From positions 1-27,776 of the IMG/VR virus record IMGVR_UViG_3300032401_000060: DNA of 27,776 bases. One strand, 5' to 3'. A model generated the notes under the pieces. The model saw nothing but the letters and a program-made list of their open reading frames with translations. It did not search any database and had not been told where the DNA came from. Position numbers and translations under genes: made by a program. Below, piece by piece: positions 15,612 to 22,948 of this stretch; the stretch's first letter is position 1, and the number at the start of each line of letters is the position of its first letter. The stretch comes from a virus.

Positions 15612-16247
15612 ATGTATTCCAAAAGAAAGAGGTGCACTAAGTGCGAACAGACAAAACCTGTCTCAGAATTTCAGCGGAACAGAGCCACCGCGGACGGCTT
15701 GCAGACACGCTGCACTACCTGCCAAAACACAACCAATCGGGCTCAACAACGAGCCAAACGGGAAGCGGTCTACCACTACTTACGCCGCCATCCCTGTATC
15801 GACTGCGGAGAAGCAGATCCGATCGTTTTGGATTTTGACCATGTTCGAGGGGTAAAGAGCTTAAGTGTCGGTACAATGATCAGCCGACAGAAATCCCGAG
15901 CAGTTATCGCAGCGGAGATCGAAAAATGCGAAGTACGATGCTCTAACTGCCATCGACGCCGAACCGCTAAAAGCAGGGATTGGTACAGCGGCTTTGCCGA
16001 TTTCAAATTCGGGCCTGCCCCCAAACCAGACACACCTATTGATCAACAAGCGATAGCAGTAGCCGAGCGGGTTCTAGCTGAGAACCCTAATTGGCGGACA
16101 AACATAAAAGGCTTGTTAGCCGAGCTACAAACACAAGTAGACGCCGAATTATGGCCGATAGCGTGGTCCAGTGTTCGGGATAGCGTCAAACGACGTGTGT
16201 TGGAGTTACTAAACCCCCGCACTAATCGCCAGGAGGCGGCGGAATAG
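15612..16247 (+). CDS. Free-standing HNH homing-type endonuclease
   Basis: This is the only gene on the plus strand. Residues 8-37 form an N-terminal zinc ribbon (Cys8/11, Cys34/37). The HNH core spans about 60-118: Cys62/65 in PCIDCGEADP, Asp76-His77 in LDFDHVRG, Cys110/113 and His114 in RCSNCHRRRT, with Asn112. All catalytic and metal residues seen in active HNH enzymes of this type are present. The C-terminal 90 residues are helical and probably contribute DNA binding. Opposite orientation inside a phage structural operon is typical of selfish homing endonucleases, which cut alleles lacking them and spread by repair. The ATG has no clear ribosome binding site. It ends 9 bases from the convergent small gene. 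Confidence 0.9.
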   Translation: MYSKRKRCTKCEQTKPVSEFQRNRATADGLQTRCTTCQNTTNRAQQRAKREAVYHYLRRHPCIDCGEADPIVLDFDHVRGVKSLSVGTMISRQKSRAVIAAEIEKCEVRCSNCHRRRTAKSRDWYSGFADFKFGPAPKPDTPIDQQAIAVAERVLAENPNWRTNIKGLLAELQTQVDAELWPIAWSSVRDSVKRRVLELLNPRTNRQEAAE

Positions 16248-16256
16248 AGATCAATA

Positions 16257-16484
16257 TCAACGACGATATCGATCTGACCCTTGCATCGGGCTGTAATCAA
16301 GCGCGCACAGTTGCCCCTCTGGACAAGGCGCATAAGGTGCTCGACCCCCCGAGCCATACGGGTAATCCCGCTGCAACATGCCACCCAACGGAATCGGATA
16401 GGCCCCAACATTGGCCGAAGTGGTGGCCTCATGTTGAGCATCACGCTGAGCGAGGAGAGCGGCTAGGTCGAGCGTTTCCCACAT
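16257..16484 (-). CDS. Small conserved-looking protein after the second tube gene (75 aa)
   Basis: I choose ATG at 16482-16484, which gives MWETLDLAALLAQRDAQHEA followed by TTSANVGAYPIPLGGML and a Pro/Gly/Tyr-rich end. An upstream extension to 16553 would overlap the tube-like gene by 49 bases and looks Arg/Cys-rich, so I reject it. The start lies 20 bases after the tube-like gene stop, in line with the rest of the operon, and codon choice looks like that of its neighbours. No strong ribosome binding site is visible. The amphipathic N-terminus and SANVGAY segment look protein-like rather than random. The function is unknown; a small tail or chaperone component is possible. Confidence 0.55.
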   Translation of the reverse strand: MWETLDLAALLAQRDAQHEATTSANVGAYPIPLGGMLQRDYPYGSGGRAPYAPCPEGQLCALDYSPMQGSDRYRR

Positions 16485-16504
16485 ACGGATATTGTAGCTC
16501 GGGA

Positions 16505-17236
16505 TTACCCTAGGAGCGCAATTTCTTCCACCATCTCTACAGCCAACTCGCACTGCATCAGTGAAATGGCCGAGGACGAAGCGTCAAAGTCACCACCCAC
16601 TTTGTAGCGAATAGGTAGGGCCCCGTGAAGCATCCACGCTTTAGCCGGAATACGCGCCGCGAACTCAAAAGGACCAATCCCAAAGCCAGCCAACGCGTTC
16701 CCAATGCCTCCGATGAGAGCAGTGGTGAGACCTGACGCAAGAATTTGCCCGCCTGTAGCCCCTGCCAAAGCCGCTCCACCAGTTGCGAGCCCTCCCTGAA
16801 TCAAGGTCGCCGCAATCGCGCCACCCGCGCTCGTAGGCGGCGCAATCATAGGTCGCGTGAAGAACTGCACAAGCATCAGCGTGCGACGCGGTGTAATCCC
16901 GCCAATCTTCAGACTCACAGGCCCGATCCCCAATTTCGAGTTGGATAGGTCACCCGTCATCGCCGCCACAATCCACCGCCAAAAGTCGGAATCGTACCAA
17001 GAGACGCCGCGCTCTAGAGTGATGTTCCCAACATCGGCGTTCTTGATCACCTTCTTCTTGAAGAACCAGTTACCCTCGGTGATATCCATCGTCTCCAGCG
17101 TTATTTCAGGCGCCGTGATAGACGAGAACCCAAACAAGGGTGTGAGAATCGGCAAGGCTAGAGGCTCAATCGGATACGCATCCAAAAGCCAAAATGGGTA
17201 GACCTGCAGCAGGTCGCTGACGACAGATCTGGCCAT
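16505..17236 (-). CDS. Second tail tube-like protein (gp19 family) with Gly/Ala-rich insertion
   Basis: ATG start with AAGGGG upstream. Residues about 34-90 parallel the main tube protein position by position: FGFSSITAPEITLETMDITEG matches its AGFSACTIPEATIEAVEYKEG (shown here as short paired motifs), and DFWRWI matches AFWEWI. The ends also correspond (RYKVGGDFDASSSAISLM versus RHKLSSDLDATDSGVSIM). Between these halves, where the tube has a 25-residue loop, this protein has about 65 residues (about 128-192) of Gly, Ala, Ile, Leu and Thr with almost no charge (for example GGAALAGATGGQILASGL). Such paralogues can serve as a tube initiator or a tube-baseplate adaptor. The insertion may face the lumen or contact a membrane; that is inference. 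Confidence 0.85.
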   Translation of the reverse strand: MARSVVSDLLQVYPFWLLDAYPIEPLALPILTPLFGFSSITAPEITLETMDITEGNWFFKKKVIKNADVGNITLERGVSWYDSDFWRWIVAAMTGDLSNSKLGIGPVSLKIGGITPRRTLMLVQFFTRPMIAPPTSAGGAIAATLIQGGLATGGAALAGATGGQILASGLTTALIGGIGNALAGFGIGPFEFAARIPAKAWMLHGALPIRYKVGGDFDASSSAISLMQCELAVEMVEEIALLG

Positions 17237-17248
17237 GCCTTACCCCTT

Positions 17249-17286
17249 AAAAGACCTCACCCCGAATGTACTCCATTCGGGGTGAG
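17249..17286 (-). terminator. Rho-independent terminator after the tail tube gene
   Basis: A perfect 13-bp inverted repeat, CTCACCCCGAATG / CATTCGGGGTGAG, with a 5-base loop (17256-17286), is followed on the minus strand by GGTCTTTTAAGG. It lies between the tube gene and its paralogue. It would lower expression of downstream tape measure and baseplate genes relative to sheath and tube, matching the copy numbers needed. Confidence 0.82.
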
Positions 17287-17303
17287 CGCGTTACTGCATT
17301 TCC

Positions 17304-17321
17304 GACAGATTAGAATCTGTC
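17304..17321. repeat. Inverted repeat at the tail tube stop codon
   Basis: GACAGATT AG AATCTGTC is an 8-bp palindrome-like repeat overlapping the TGA of the tube gene, just before the terminator hairpin. It may protect the 3' end of the tube mRNA or simply be part of the termination region. Confidence 0.6.
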
Positions 17322-17838
17322 AGGGCTCGATCATCTCACAGTGCTCGTAAGCGACGTCCAACTCCATGATGGAGACTCCGGAGTCTGTCGCGTCCAAGTC
17401 CGAAGACAACTTATGCCGAGTCGGGAACGCCTGCCAAAGCTTGTAGATCTTGGCAGCCGCCTGGAGGTTGAGATTCTCCGCCGGAGGAGCCGAAGGCCCA
17501 GGCAACGTGTCAGCACGGTGGAAGTGCTTGATGAGCAACTCCGTCCGGTACTCGCCGGTGCCCTCGATGACGGTGCGAATCCACTCCCAGAACGCCGCAT
17601 CCTTACGAGCTACGCCACGAGACATCGTGACATCGCCGAAGGTGACGTGTCCGGGATACTTCCGCGTGTACAGGAACTGCCCTTCCTTGTACTCGACCGC
17701 TTCGATGGTCGCTTCAGGAATGGTGCACGCAGAAAACCCGGCTTGCGCGTTGATCGTGTTCAGTGGGACGTAGTTCTCCACTGCGGACACGTGGAACCGC
17801 ATATTGTGGAGGTAATCGAACGATTGCGCTCTTGCCAT
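17320..17838 (-). CDS. Tail tube protein, T4 gp19 family
   Basis: At 172 residues it is the normal size for a gp19-type tube monomer. Family features visible are the N-terminal FHVSAVENY, AGFSACTIPEATIEAV near residue 33, the YKEGQ segment, the VTFGDVTMSRGV strand pair (about 65-76), AFWEWI (about 82-87), and the C-terminal SDLDATDSGVSIMELDVAYE. Hexameric rings of this protein stack to make the inner tube around the tape measure. The start has a TAGGAG site about 7 bases before ATG. It is followed by a strong hairpin terminator, which suits a very abundant protein at the end of a high-expression segment. Confidence 0.92.
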   Translation of the reverse strand: MARAQSFDYLHNMRFHVSAVENYVPLNTINAQAGFSACTIPEATIEAVEYKEGQFLYTRKYPGHVTFGDVTMSRGVARKDAAFWEWIRTVIEGTGEYRTELLIKHFHRADTLPGPSAPPAENLNLQAAAKIYKLWQAFPTRHKLSSDLDATDSGVSIMELDVAYEHCEMIEP

Positions 17839-17885
17839 GATCGTCTCCTACTGAACCGGGTTTCCGTCGCCTGTTCCTGACCCGC

Positions 17886-18482
17886 TCAGGTTTCCGGACG
17901 AACTGTGATGACGATTTCGCCCGCCACACCGCGGTCCGAACGACGAAGGAAGAGTCCTACGCTCGCACCGTTGGTGATGACCTGCGAAGCAGTGACGGTA
18001 GCCGTCTGGCCTTGGCGACCGGCCGTCGCGCTGCTCATCTCAGCGCAAAGCGTTCCCGCTCCACCCGAGACCGTACGAACCTGCAGCGTGGTTGCTGCGA
18101 TAGCTGTCGAGACGATGGCGAACGCGTCCACGATACGCATCTTCTTGTAGGGAAGAGCATTGAGCGCGTAGAGCACCACGTCGTCCGGCGTACCTGCAAC
18201 AAGAGCGGTGAAGGGGATACGGATGACGTCGTCGTCTCCGATTCCAGATGCGCCAGGAGCCGGCGTGCCAACATCGACAAGGCCTGACGCTTTTTCAGCC
18301 GCCGTATAGGTTATGGCAGCAGCCAACGTTCCCGCAGCGATGAGCGCCTGAAGAGACGCCATGCGCGGCAAGTCGGAAGACGCGCGCGAAGTACTGATCG
18401 AGCCGGAAGCCGGAACGGTCGCGTAGAGATCGGTGACAAACACCGGGCTGGTCGTCAGGTTCGAAACTACTAGAGTCGCCAT
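17886..18482 (-). CDS. Two-part virion protein between sheath and tube (198 aa)
   Basis: The N-terminal 70 residues (LVVSNLTTSPVFVTDLYATVP, then DLPRMASLQALIAAGTL) form a small module resembling leading modules of other phage head or tail decoration proteins. After a Gly/Pro/Ala hinge (about 72-82), the C-terminal part is a beta-rich domain (DDVVLYALNALPYKKMRIVD ... GEIVITVRP), possibly a jelly roll. It contains one Cys. No catalytic motif is seen. The gene lies between sheath and tube, so a virion or decoration role is likely. A GGATGGAG site lies upstream of ATG. The assignment to structural protein rests on context and composition. Confidence 0.8.
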   Translation of the reverse strand: MATLVVSNLTTSPVFVTDLYATVPASGSISTSRASSDLPRMASLQALIAAGTLAAAITYTAAEKASGLVDVGTPAPGASGIGDDDVIRIPFTALVAGTPDDVVLYALNALPYKKMRIVDAFAIVSTAIAATTLQVRTVSGGAGTLCAEMSSATAGRQGQTATVTASQVITNGASVGLFLRRSDRGVAGEIVITVRPET

Positions 18483-18522
18483 TTGTTCTTCTCCATCCTC
18501 AAAGTTCTAAACCCGCGCCGCC

Positions 18523-21453
18523 TCATCCAACCGTTGTCTGCTGGAACCGGAACCGAACGAACTCGGCCGGCTTGTTCGGAGCGACTCCGACATCGATGAT
18601 GACTTGGCCGGCATTGATTGTTGCCGCCGTGTTGTTGGTCTCGTCACAGATGACGAAGAACGCCTGGTCAGGCGTAGATCCAGCAAAGTAGCTGTCGTTG
18701 AACAGTCCGAGCAGGAAGCCCTGGACCTGCGCTTTGATACGCACCCACAGCGACGGTCCGTTGTTCTCGAAGACAATCCAGAACGTCGAGTTGTAGATCG
18801 ACTTCTCCAAGAACATGAAGAGTCGACGCGCGTTGATGTACCGCCACTGCGAATCAATCGCGATGGTACGAACACCCCAGACCGCGTTCCCTGTCTGAGC
18901 CGACGAGATGAACGGGTTGATCTTGTTCGGGTATACGTAGTCGCGCTCTCCCTGCGTCGGAACGGATTCCAAACCGATGAGGAAGTTGAGCTGTCCGTCC
19001 ACCGTGCCGCCCGGCGACTTGCCCACGTTCCGGTTGACGTCAGTACGAGCGTAGATACCCGCTACGTGCCCGAGGCCAGGAATCGTCAGCTTGCGACCGT
19101 TGGCGAGAGGGTCCGCCACGTTGATCCAAGGCCAGTACAGCGCCGAGTAGTTCGAGTAACGACCCAAGCGATTGCGGAACCAATCGACCGCCTCGGTAGC
19201 ATTCGACCCCTTCGGGACCGTGAGAACAATGAAGCGGTCTCCGCCTGAAGATGCTCCTGCGCGAGCATCGGCGTAGTCGATGAGGTCTCCCGTCACCGTG
19301 GTATCACCGGCAAAGTCCGGAATGATGACCTGCATCAGCTCGTCGATGCGATCGAGAGCGTAGAGACCCTTGTAGTCGACCTTCAGACTAGGGTCAGTGA
19401 ACCGGTTACGGCCAAAGTTGGTGGAGTCGAACGTTCCGTCCGTTCCCACCGTGTAGCCCTTGGTCGTATCGCCAAAGCTCTCCTGATGAGCCGTCTCGGT
19501 GGCTACCGTGCGGTACGTTGCCAGAACCAGTGTCTGGTCTTGGATGCCGAGCGGGCCGATAACGGCGACAGTCTTGAAGTCGACAGCCCCCGTCGTGTAG
19601 TTGACCGTGTTGGCAGTCGCTCCCACGTACGCAACATCGATGTCGCCCGTGAGGTTGCCAGCGCCATCATCCTTGATGGTCCGAGCCACACCAAGCGAGT
19701 CGGTGTACGTGATGATCAAGCTACGCTTGGCAATCGGATTTCCGACCAGCGAAGTCGTGATGACGCGACCAGCATCGGTATCATCGCCCGCCGCAATTCG
19801 CATCACGTTGGGCAAGCCTTGCAGCTCGCCTGGAGCCTCAAGACCTCCAGGATCGACCACCGTAACGAGATTGGAGAACTCGTTGACGATGTCAGCGAAG
19901 TAAAAAATCGACAGCGGGTCATCGAAGACCACGTCTTCGTAGGTCTCCTGAATAGCCGTCTGGCCATTCACATCCGTCTGAAGAATGAAGACCGTGAAGC
20001 GCGAGTAGATCTGTGTTGGCGTGTCGAAGTAGTTGGGACTTCCCTGGATCTGAACCTTGAGCGAGTTGCCCCAGGCACCAGCCGAGATGGGATTGAACGT
20101 CCAGGCGTTGATCTTGTACGTCGCAAGCAGCCGCGCCGTGTTGTGCGGAATGTTCGTCGCACCCGCTGCGAAGACCAGCTGATACGCGCCATTCGCGACG
20201 TTGACGAACGATTGTGTCACACCAGGAGTTCCCAGTGTAAGAGCCGCCGTCGTGGTGCCGCCGCCGTTGAGGCTGGCGCCCAGGATACCCATGTTGCTAT
20301 CAACATTGGCAGTCGTATCACTGGTCAACAGCTTGGTCGTGCTGGCCGGCGTGTACGCCGTCGTCATGTTGATACCGTTGTCCGCCAAGACCGGAATCTC
20401 GGCTGCAACAGTCGTCAGAGAGAAACGGCCGCTACGAAGGTCGATCGTAATCGAGCTGCCTGCACCATTCACCTTGGTTGCAACCGGCGTCGCCAAGTCA
20501 GCACCCGTGAAGACGATCGTCTTGACAAGGGAGTTTGCCGTCCACGTGATGGTCAACGTGCCAGGAACGACTCGATCCAAGTCCTGATCGAAAAGCGGAA
20601 CACCGGTTAGAGGTGTCACCACGAAAGTCGCCAGGAGTCCGAGACCCGTACCCTGAGCAGTCGCTGTAACAAGCGCGTTAGCGGCTGGGAATCCAGCAAT
20701 CGCAGCTACCGCTCCAGCAGCTGTCGTGGTCGCCAAACCACCGCCATCCGTCGCCGAGTTGACGACGATTGCCGTACCCGTAACAGCCACACTGAGTGCG
20801 GTGCTGAGACCGGCAACGATGACCTGAATGGTGATGTCCTGACGCGCATCCTGAACCGAACGGACGTAAAAGTCCCCGTTCGGCGAAGTCGCTCCAACGA
20901 CCATCAACGTCGACTTGGTATCAACGATGCCTTCGTAGAGCGCAACACCCGTTGCACTCGTCAGAGCCGTGATGTCGTTACGCTTGCGAGCAACTTGCGC
21001 TGTAACCGCCGTTTGCGTTGCGCGGTACTTCAGCGAGAAAGCCCCGGTAACGAGCGGCGAAGCGCCCGTATTGTCCTTCAAAACGCTGGTTGCCGAAGTC
21101 TTCGAATAGGACGTGGCTGCGCCGTCGCCCGTTTCGATTTGCTGCTTCGTCGTCAGGCTTTGAATCTTAGCCTGCGCTTTGACAGCATTGGCCGGCGTAA
21201 CACGAACCGCGAAGGCACGACGCCCTCCGTTCGCAAAGAACGCGGCCATCGAATAGGCGCCGAAGGAGCGCCGATCGAAGGTTCCGAAGGTCTTGACGTA
21301 CTGATCGAACGACGTCACCAACGTCGCCTTGTCAGTCGGTCCCTGCGAGGTCCACGAGATGATGCCCATGTTGCTCGTTGAGACAGGACCGACCACCTGC
21401 GTGGTCGCCGGAACCTCCTCAATGAATACGCCGGGCGAAAGAAGCTCAGCCAT
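18523..21453 (-). CDS. Contractile tail sheath protein (976 aa)
   Basis: The N-terminus LLSPGVFIEEVPA is the classic sheath start, followed by the STSNMGIISWTSQGPTDKATLV and FANGGRRAFAVRV blocks. The C-terminal 130 residues (NPFISSAQTGNAVWGVRTI, SQWRYINARRLFMFLEKSI, VQGFLLGLFNDSYF, DVGVAPNKPAEFVRFRF, given as separate motifs) form the conserved core that connects neighbouring subunits by strand exchange. At 976 residues it is far longer than T4 gp18 (659). The extra length lies between about 110 and 640 and includes beta modules with repetitive Ala/Thr/Val content, such as SVAVTGTAIVVNSATDGGG followed by AANALVTATAQGTGLG. These probably decorate the outside of the tail. The start has GGAAGG upstream. 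Confidence 0.96.
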   Translation of the reverse strand: MAELLSPGVFIEEVPATTQVVGPVSTSNMGIISWTSQGPTDKATLVTSFDQYVKTFGTFDRRSFGAYSMAAFFANGGRRAFAVRVTPANAVKAQAKIQSLTTKQQIETGDGAATSYSKTSATSVLKDNTGASPLVTGAFSLKYRATQTAVTAQVARKRNDITALTSATGVALYEGIVDTKSTLMVVGATSPNGDFYVRSVQDARQDITIQVIVAGLSTALSVAVTGTAIVVNSATDGGGLATTTAAGAVAAIAGFPAANALVTATAQGTGLGLLATFVVTPLTGVPLFDQDLDRVVPGTLTITWTANSLVKTIVFTGADLATPVATKVNGAGSSITIDLRSGRFSLTTVAAEIPVLADNGINMTTAYTPASTTKLLTSDTTANVDSNMGILGASLNGGGTTTAALTLGTPGVTQSFVNVANGAYQLVFAAGATNIPHNTARLLATYKINAWTFNPISAGAWGNSLKVQIQGSPNYFDTPTQIYSRFTVFILQTDVNGQTAIQETYEDVVFDDPLSIFYFADIVNEFSNLVTVVDPGGLEAPGELQGLPNVMRIAAGDDTDAGRVITTSLVGNPIAKRSLIITYTDSLGVARTIKDDGAGNLTGDIDVAYVGATANTVNYTTGAVDFKTVAVIGPLGIQDQTLVLATYRTVATETAHQESFGDTTKGYTVGTDGTFDSTNFGRNRFTDPSLKVDYKGLYALDRIDELMQVIIPDFAGDTTVTGDLIDYADARAGASSGGDRFIVLTVPKGSNATEAVDWFRNRLGRYSNYSALYWPWINVADPLANGRKLTIPGLGHVAGIYARTDVNRNVGKSPGGTVDGQLNFLIGLESVPTQGERDYVYPNKINPFISSAQTGNAVWGVRTIAIDSQWRYINARRLFMFLEKSIYNSTFWIVFENNGPSLWVRIKAQVQGFLLGLFNDSYFAGSTPDQAFFVICDETNNTAATINAGQVIIDVGVAPNKPAEFVRFRFQQTTVG

Positions 21454-21456
21454 GAC

Positions 21457-21789
21457 TCATCCCTTCCTACGTCGCGACGGGTTATCGGAATTTTTCTCGC
21501 CGCTCATTGACGACTCCGAAGGGCTGTCGGGAGGAGGCGAAGGCGCATCAGGAGTCTTGACATCCGAAACCGCCTCTTGCGTAGTCGCAGGAGGGGAGAC
21601 AGAAGCGGGTGCCGTCGCCGGCATCGTAGAGCGGATAATGAAACCCCGCTGAACAGCCCGAATCACATCTTCGGAGCCTTCTTCGTCCGCCGGGATCTCC
21701 GTCCAGCTTTTTCCAGCCAGAAACGCAGTTCCGCCGCTTTTCAGTGTGACAGCCAAAGACACTGGACTTTTGTTGTAATATTCGGCCAT
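21457..21789 (-). CDS. Small virion protein with basic C-terminal tail (110 aa)
   Basis: The first 55 residues form a compact module (YYNKSPVSLAVTLKSGGTAF, then WTEIPADEEGSEDVIRAVQRGFI). Residues about 56-100 are a Pro/Ala/Ser-rich flexible linker, and the protein ends in NPSRRRKG. The architecture (small beta module, disordered linker, basic tip) is the same as that of the 109-residue protein ending at 25659. It lies three bases upstream of the sheath gene. A minor head, neck or decoration protein is possible. I recognise no named family. Confidence 0.78.
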   Translation of the reverse strand: MAEYYNKSPVSLAVTLKSGGTAFLAGKSWTEIPADEEGSEDVIRAVQRGFIIRSTMPATAPASVSPPATTQEAVSDVKTPDAPSPPPDSPSESSMSGEKNSDNPSRRRKG

Positions 21790-21801
21790 CGAAGAGACAC
21801 C

Positions 21802-22554
21802 CTACAGTTGGTGACCGCGAACAGTCAATGGGCGTTTCACTGTTTGGAGAGTAATCGGATCTTTCAAATCCAATTCGGCTTCAACCCGAAGTGTAATCGA
21901 AAAACCCAACTCTCTCTCCGTAACTTCTCCAACATTATCGATGTTGGAGATGCCCTCATTAAATGCCTCATACCCACGCAAATCGCCAATACTATCGACT
22001 ACGTTAACTTTGCCGTAGGGCGGATAGATTCGGAGAACATGCGCAAACATCGCGTTCGCCTGGTTGCGTTGCCCTGTGGCGCCGCGATAGCGAGCACGAA
22101 CTTGAATCGTGTAAGTGATGTCGAACGGAATGGCTTGTCCGAGCTGCTCCATGCGATCAAACCCCGTAACAGGTCCCGCTGGAGTCGAAGCGATAAAAGG
22201 GACAGCCCCGTAACCAGGCGCACGATACTGATACCCGGCCGGCTCCCAACGCTCCATAGCCGCCGAAATGTCTTCTCGACGCACCAGGATAAATGGATCT
22301 TTGTAATCCTGAAGAACGTCTTCAGGATAAGCAAAAACGATCGGAATACCCGGCAACCCAGGTGGCCCGCACGCTACATCACCGCCCGGTCCCGAATTGA
22401 CCTTCGTCCAGTACTTTGGAAGGCCTGCCCCGTCGTTCGCAATAAAGCCGCCTAAAGTAACAACAACACCTTCATCGAAATTCCGGATACCGACTGTGCC
22501 GGTTCGGTCTTTGCCATCAAGGCGACGATTGATGGCGTCTTCGGCCGCGCCCAC
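21802..22554 (-). CDS. Probable tail completion / sheath-stabiliser-like protein (250 aa)
   Basis: The start is GTG at 22552-22554, two bases after the upstream stop. The first 110 residues hold Gly/Pro-rich stretches (GPGGDVACGPPGLPGI). The C-terminal half has the pattern IPFDITYTIQVRARYRGA, then NAMFAHVLRIYPPYGKVNVVDSIGDLRGY and a closing ITLRVEAELDL strand. A strand-helix-strand core, a PPYG turn and an acidic final strand are features I associate with tail-terminator and neck proteins (T4 gp3/gp15 role), and the position just before the sheath gene agrees. The family assignment is tentative. Confidence 0.82.
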   Translation of the reverse strand: MGAAEDAINRRLDGKDRTGTVGIRNFDEGVVVTLGGFIANDGAGLPKYWTKVNSGPGGDVACGPPGLPGIPIVFAYPEDVLQDYKDPFILVRREDISAAMERWEPAGYQYRAPGYGAVPFIASTPAGPVTGFDRMEQLGQAIPFDITYTIQVRARYRGATGQRNQANAMFAHVLRIYPPYGKVNVVDSIGDLRGYEAFNEGISNIDNVGEVTERELGFSITLRVEAELDLKDPITLQTVKRPLTVRGHQL

Positions 22555-22557
22555 GAC

Positions 22558-22941
22558 TCAGGCGCCTCGCGCCGCTTTCAGAACCAAAGCTCCGAATCCC
22601 ATCGTATTCGCCTTACCCAACCAACCCGCCAGCTCTTCAGGATCTGCATCATCACTTGGCAACGCCGGAAGACGCCCATCTTCGGAGGAGCGATCGGCGT
22701 GGTCGAAAACAAGCTCCAGAGCCTCGTCCTCATCCATGCCGGTTACCAACACGAGCTGGTCCGCAATGTCCGCGAGATACTTGTCCACCGCATCATTCGC
22801 GTCAGGAATGTTGTCGGCCTCCCCCACACCAGGCTCACCAGCAAAATGGGAGTGCGCGCCAACCGCATGATGCTCTGGGCCAGACGCCGCCTCCAACTGT
22901 AGGCGAATAGAAGCCATTTTTGCATTGATCGCGGGAGTCAT
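22558..22941 (-). CDS. Acidic hypothetical protein of the neck/connector cluster (127 aa)
   Basis: An ATG-started gene eight bases after the upstream stop. The protein is acidic, with a His-containing N-terminal part (PEHHAVGAHSHF) and a helical core DAVDKYLADIADQLVLVTGM ending in DEDEALELVFDHAD. The C-terminus reads PEELAGWLGKANTMGFGALVL. No catalytic or metal motif is certain; the His cluster could bind metal, but this is speculation. Its place between two connector candidates suggests a neck or assembly role. I do not recognise the family. Confidence 0.75.
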   Translation of the reverse strand: MTPAINAKMASIRLQLEAASGPEHHAVGAHSHFAGEPGVGEADNIPDANDAVDKYLADIADQLVLVTGMDEDEALELVFDHADRSSEDGRLPALPSDDADPEELAGWLGKANTMGFGALVLKAARGA

Positions 22942-22948
22942 GGACGCC

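Noticed and set aside
16043-16444. Minus-strand open frame of 133 codons opposite the HNH gene
   Set aside because: Overlaps both the HNH gene and the 75-residue gene in another frame; Met/Arg/Cys-rich composition unlike the neighbours.
19486-20610. Long open frame on the plus strand (374 codons) inside the sheath gene
   Set aside because: Arg-rich, lacks any domain pattern, no ribosome binding site, and lies fully antisense to the certain sheath gene; a by-product of the codon bias of the sheath.
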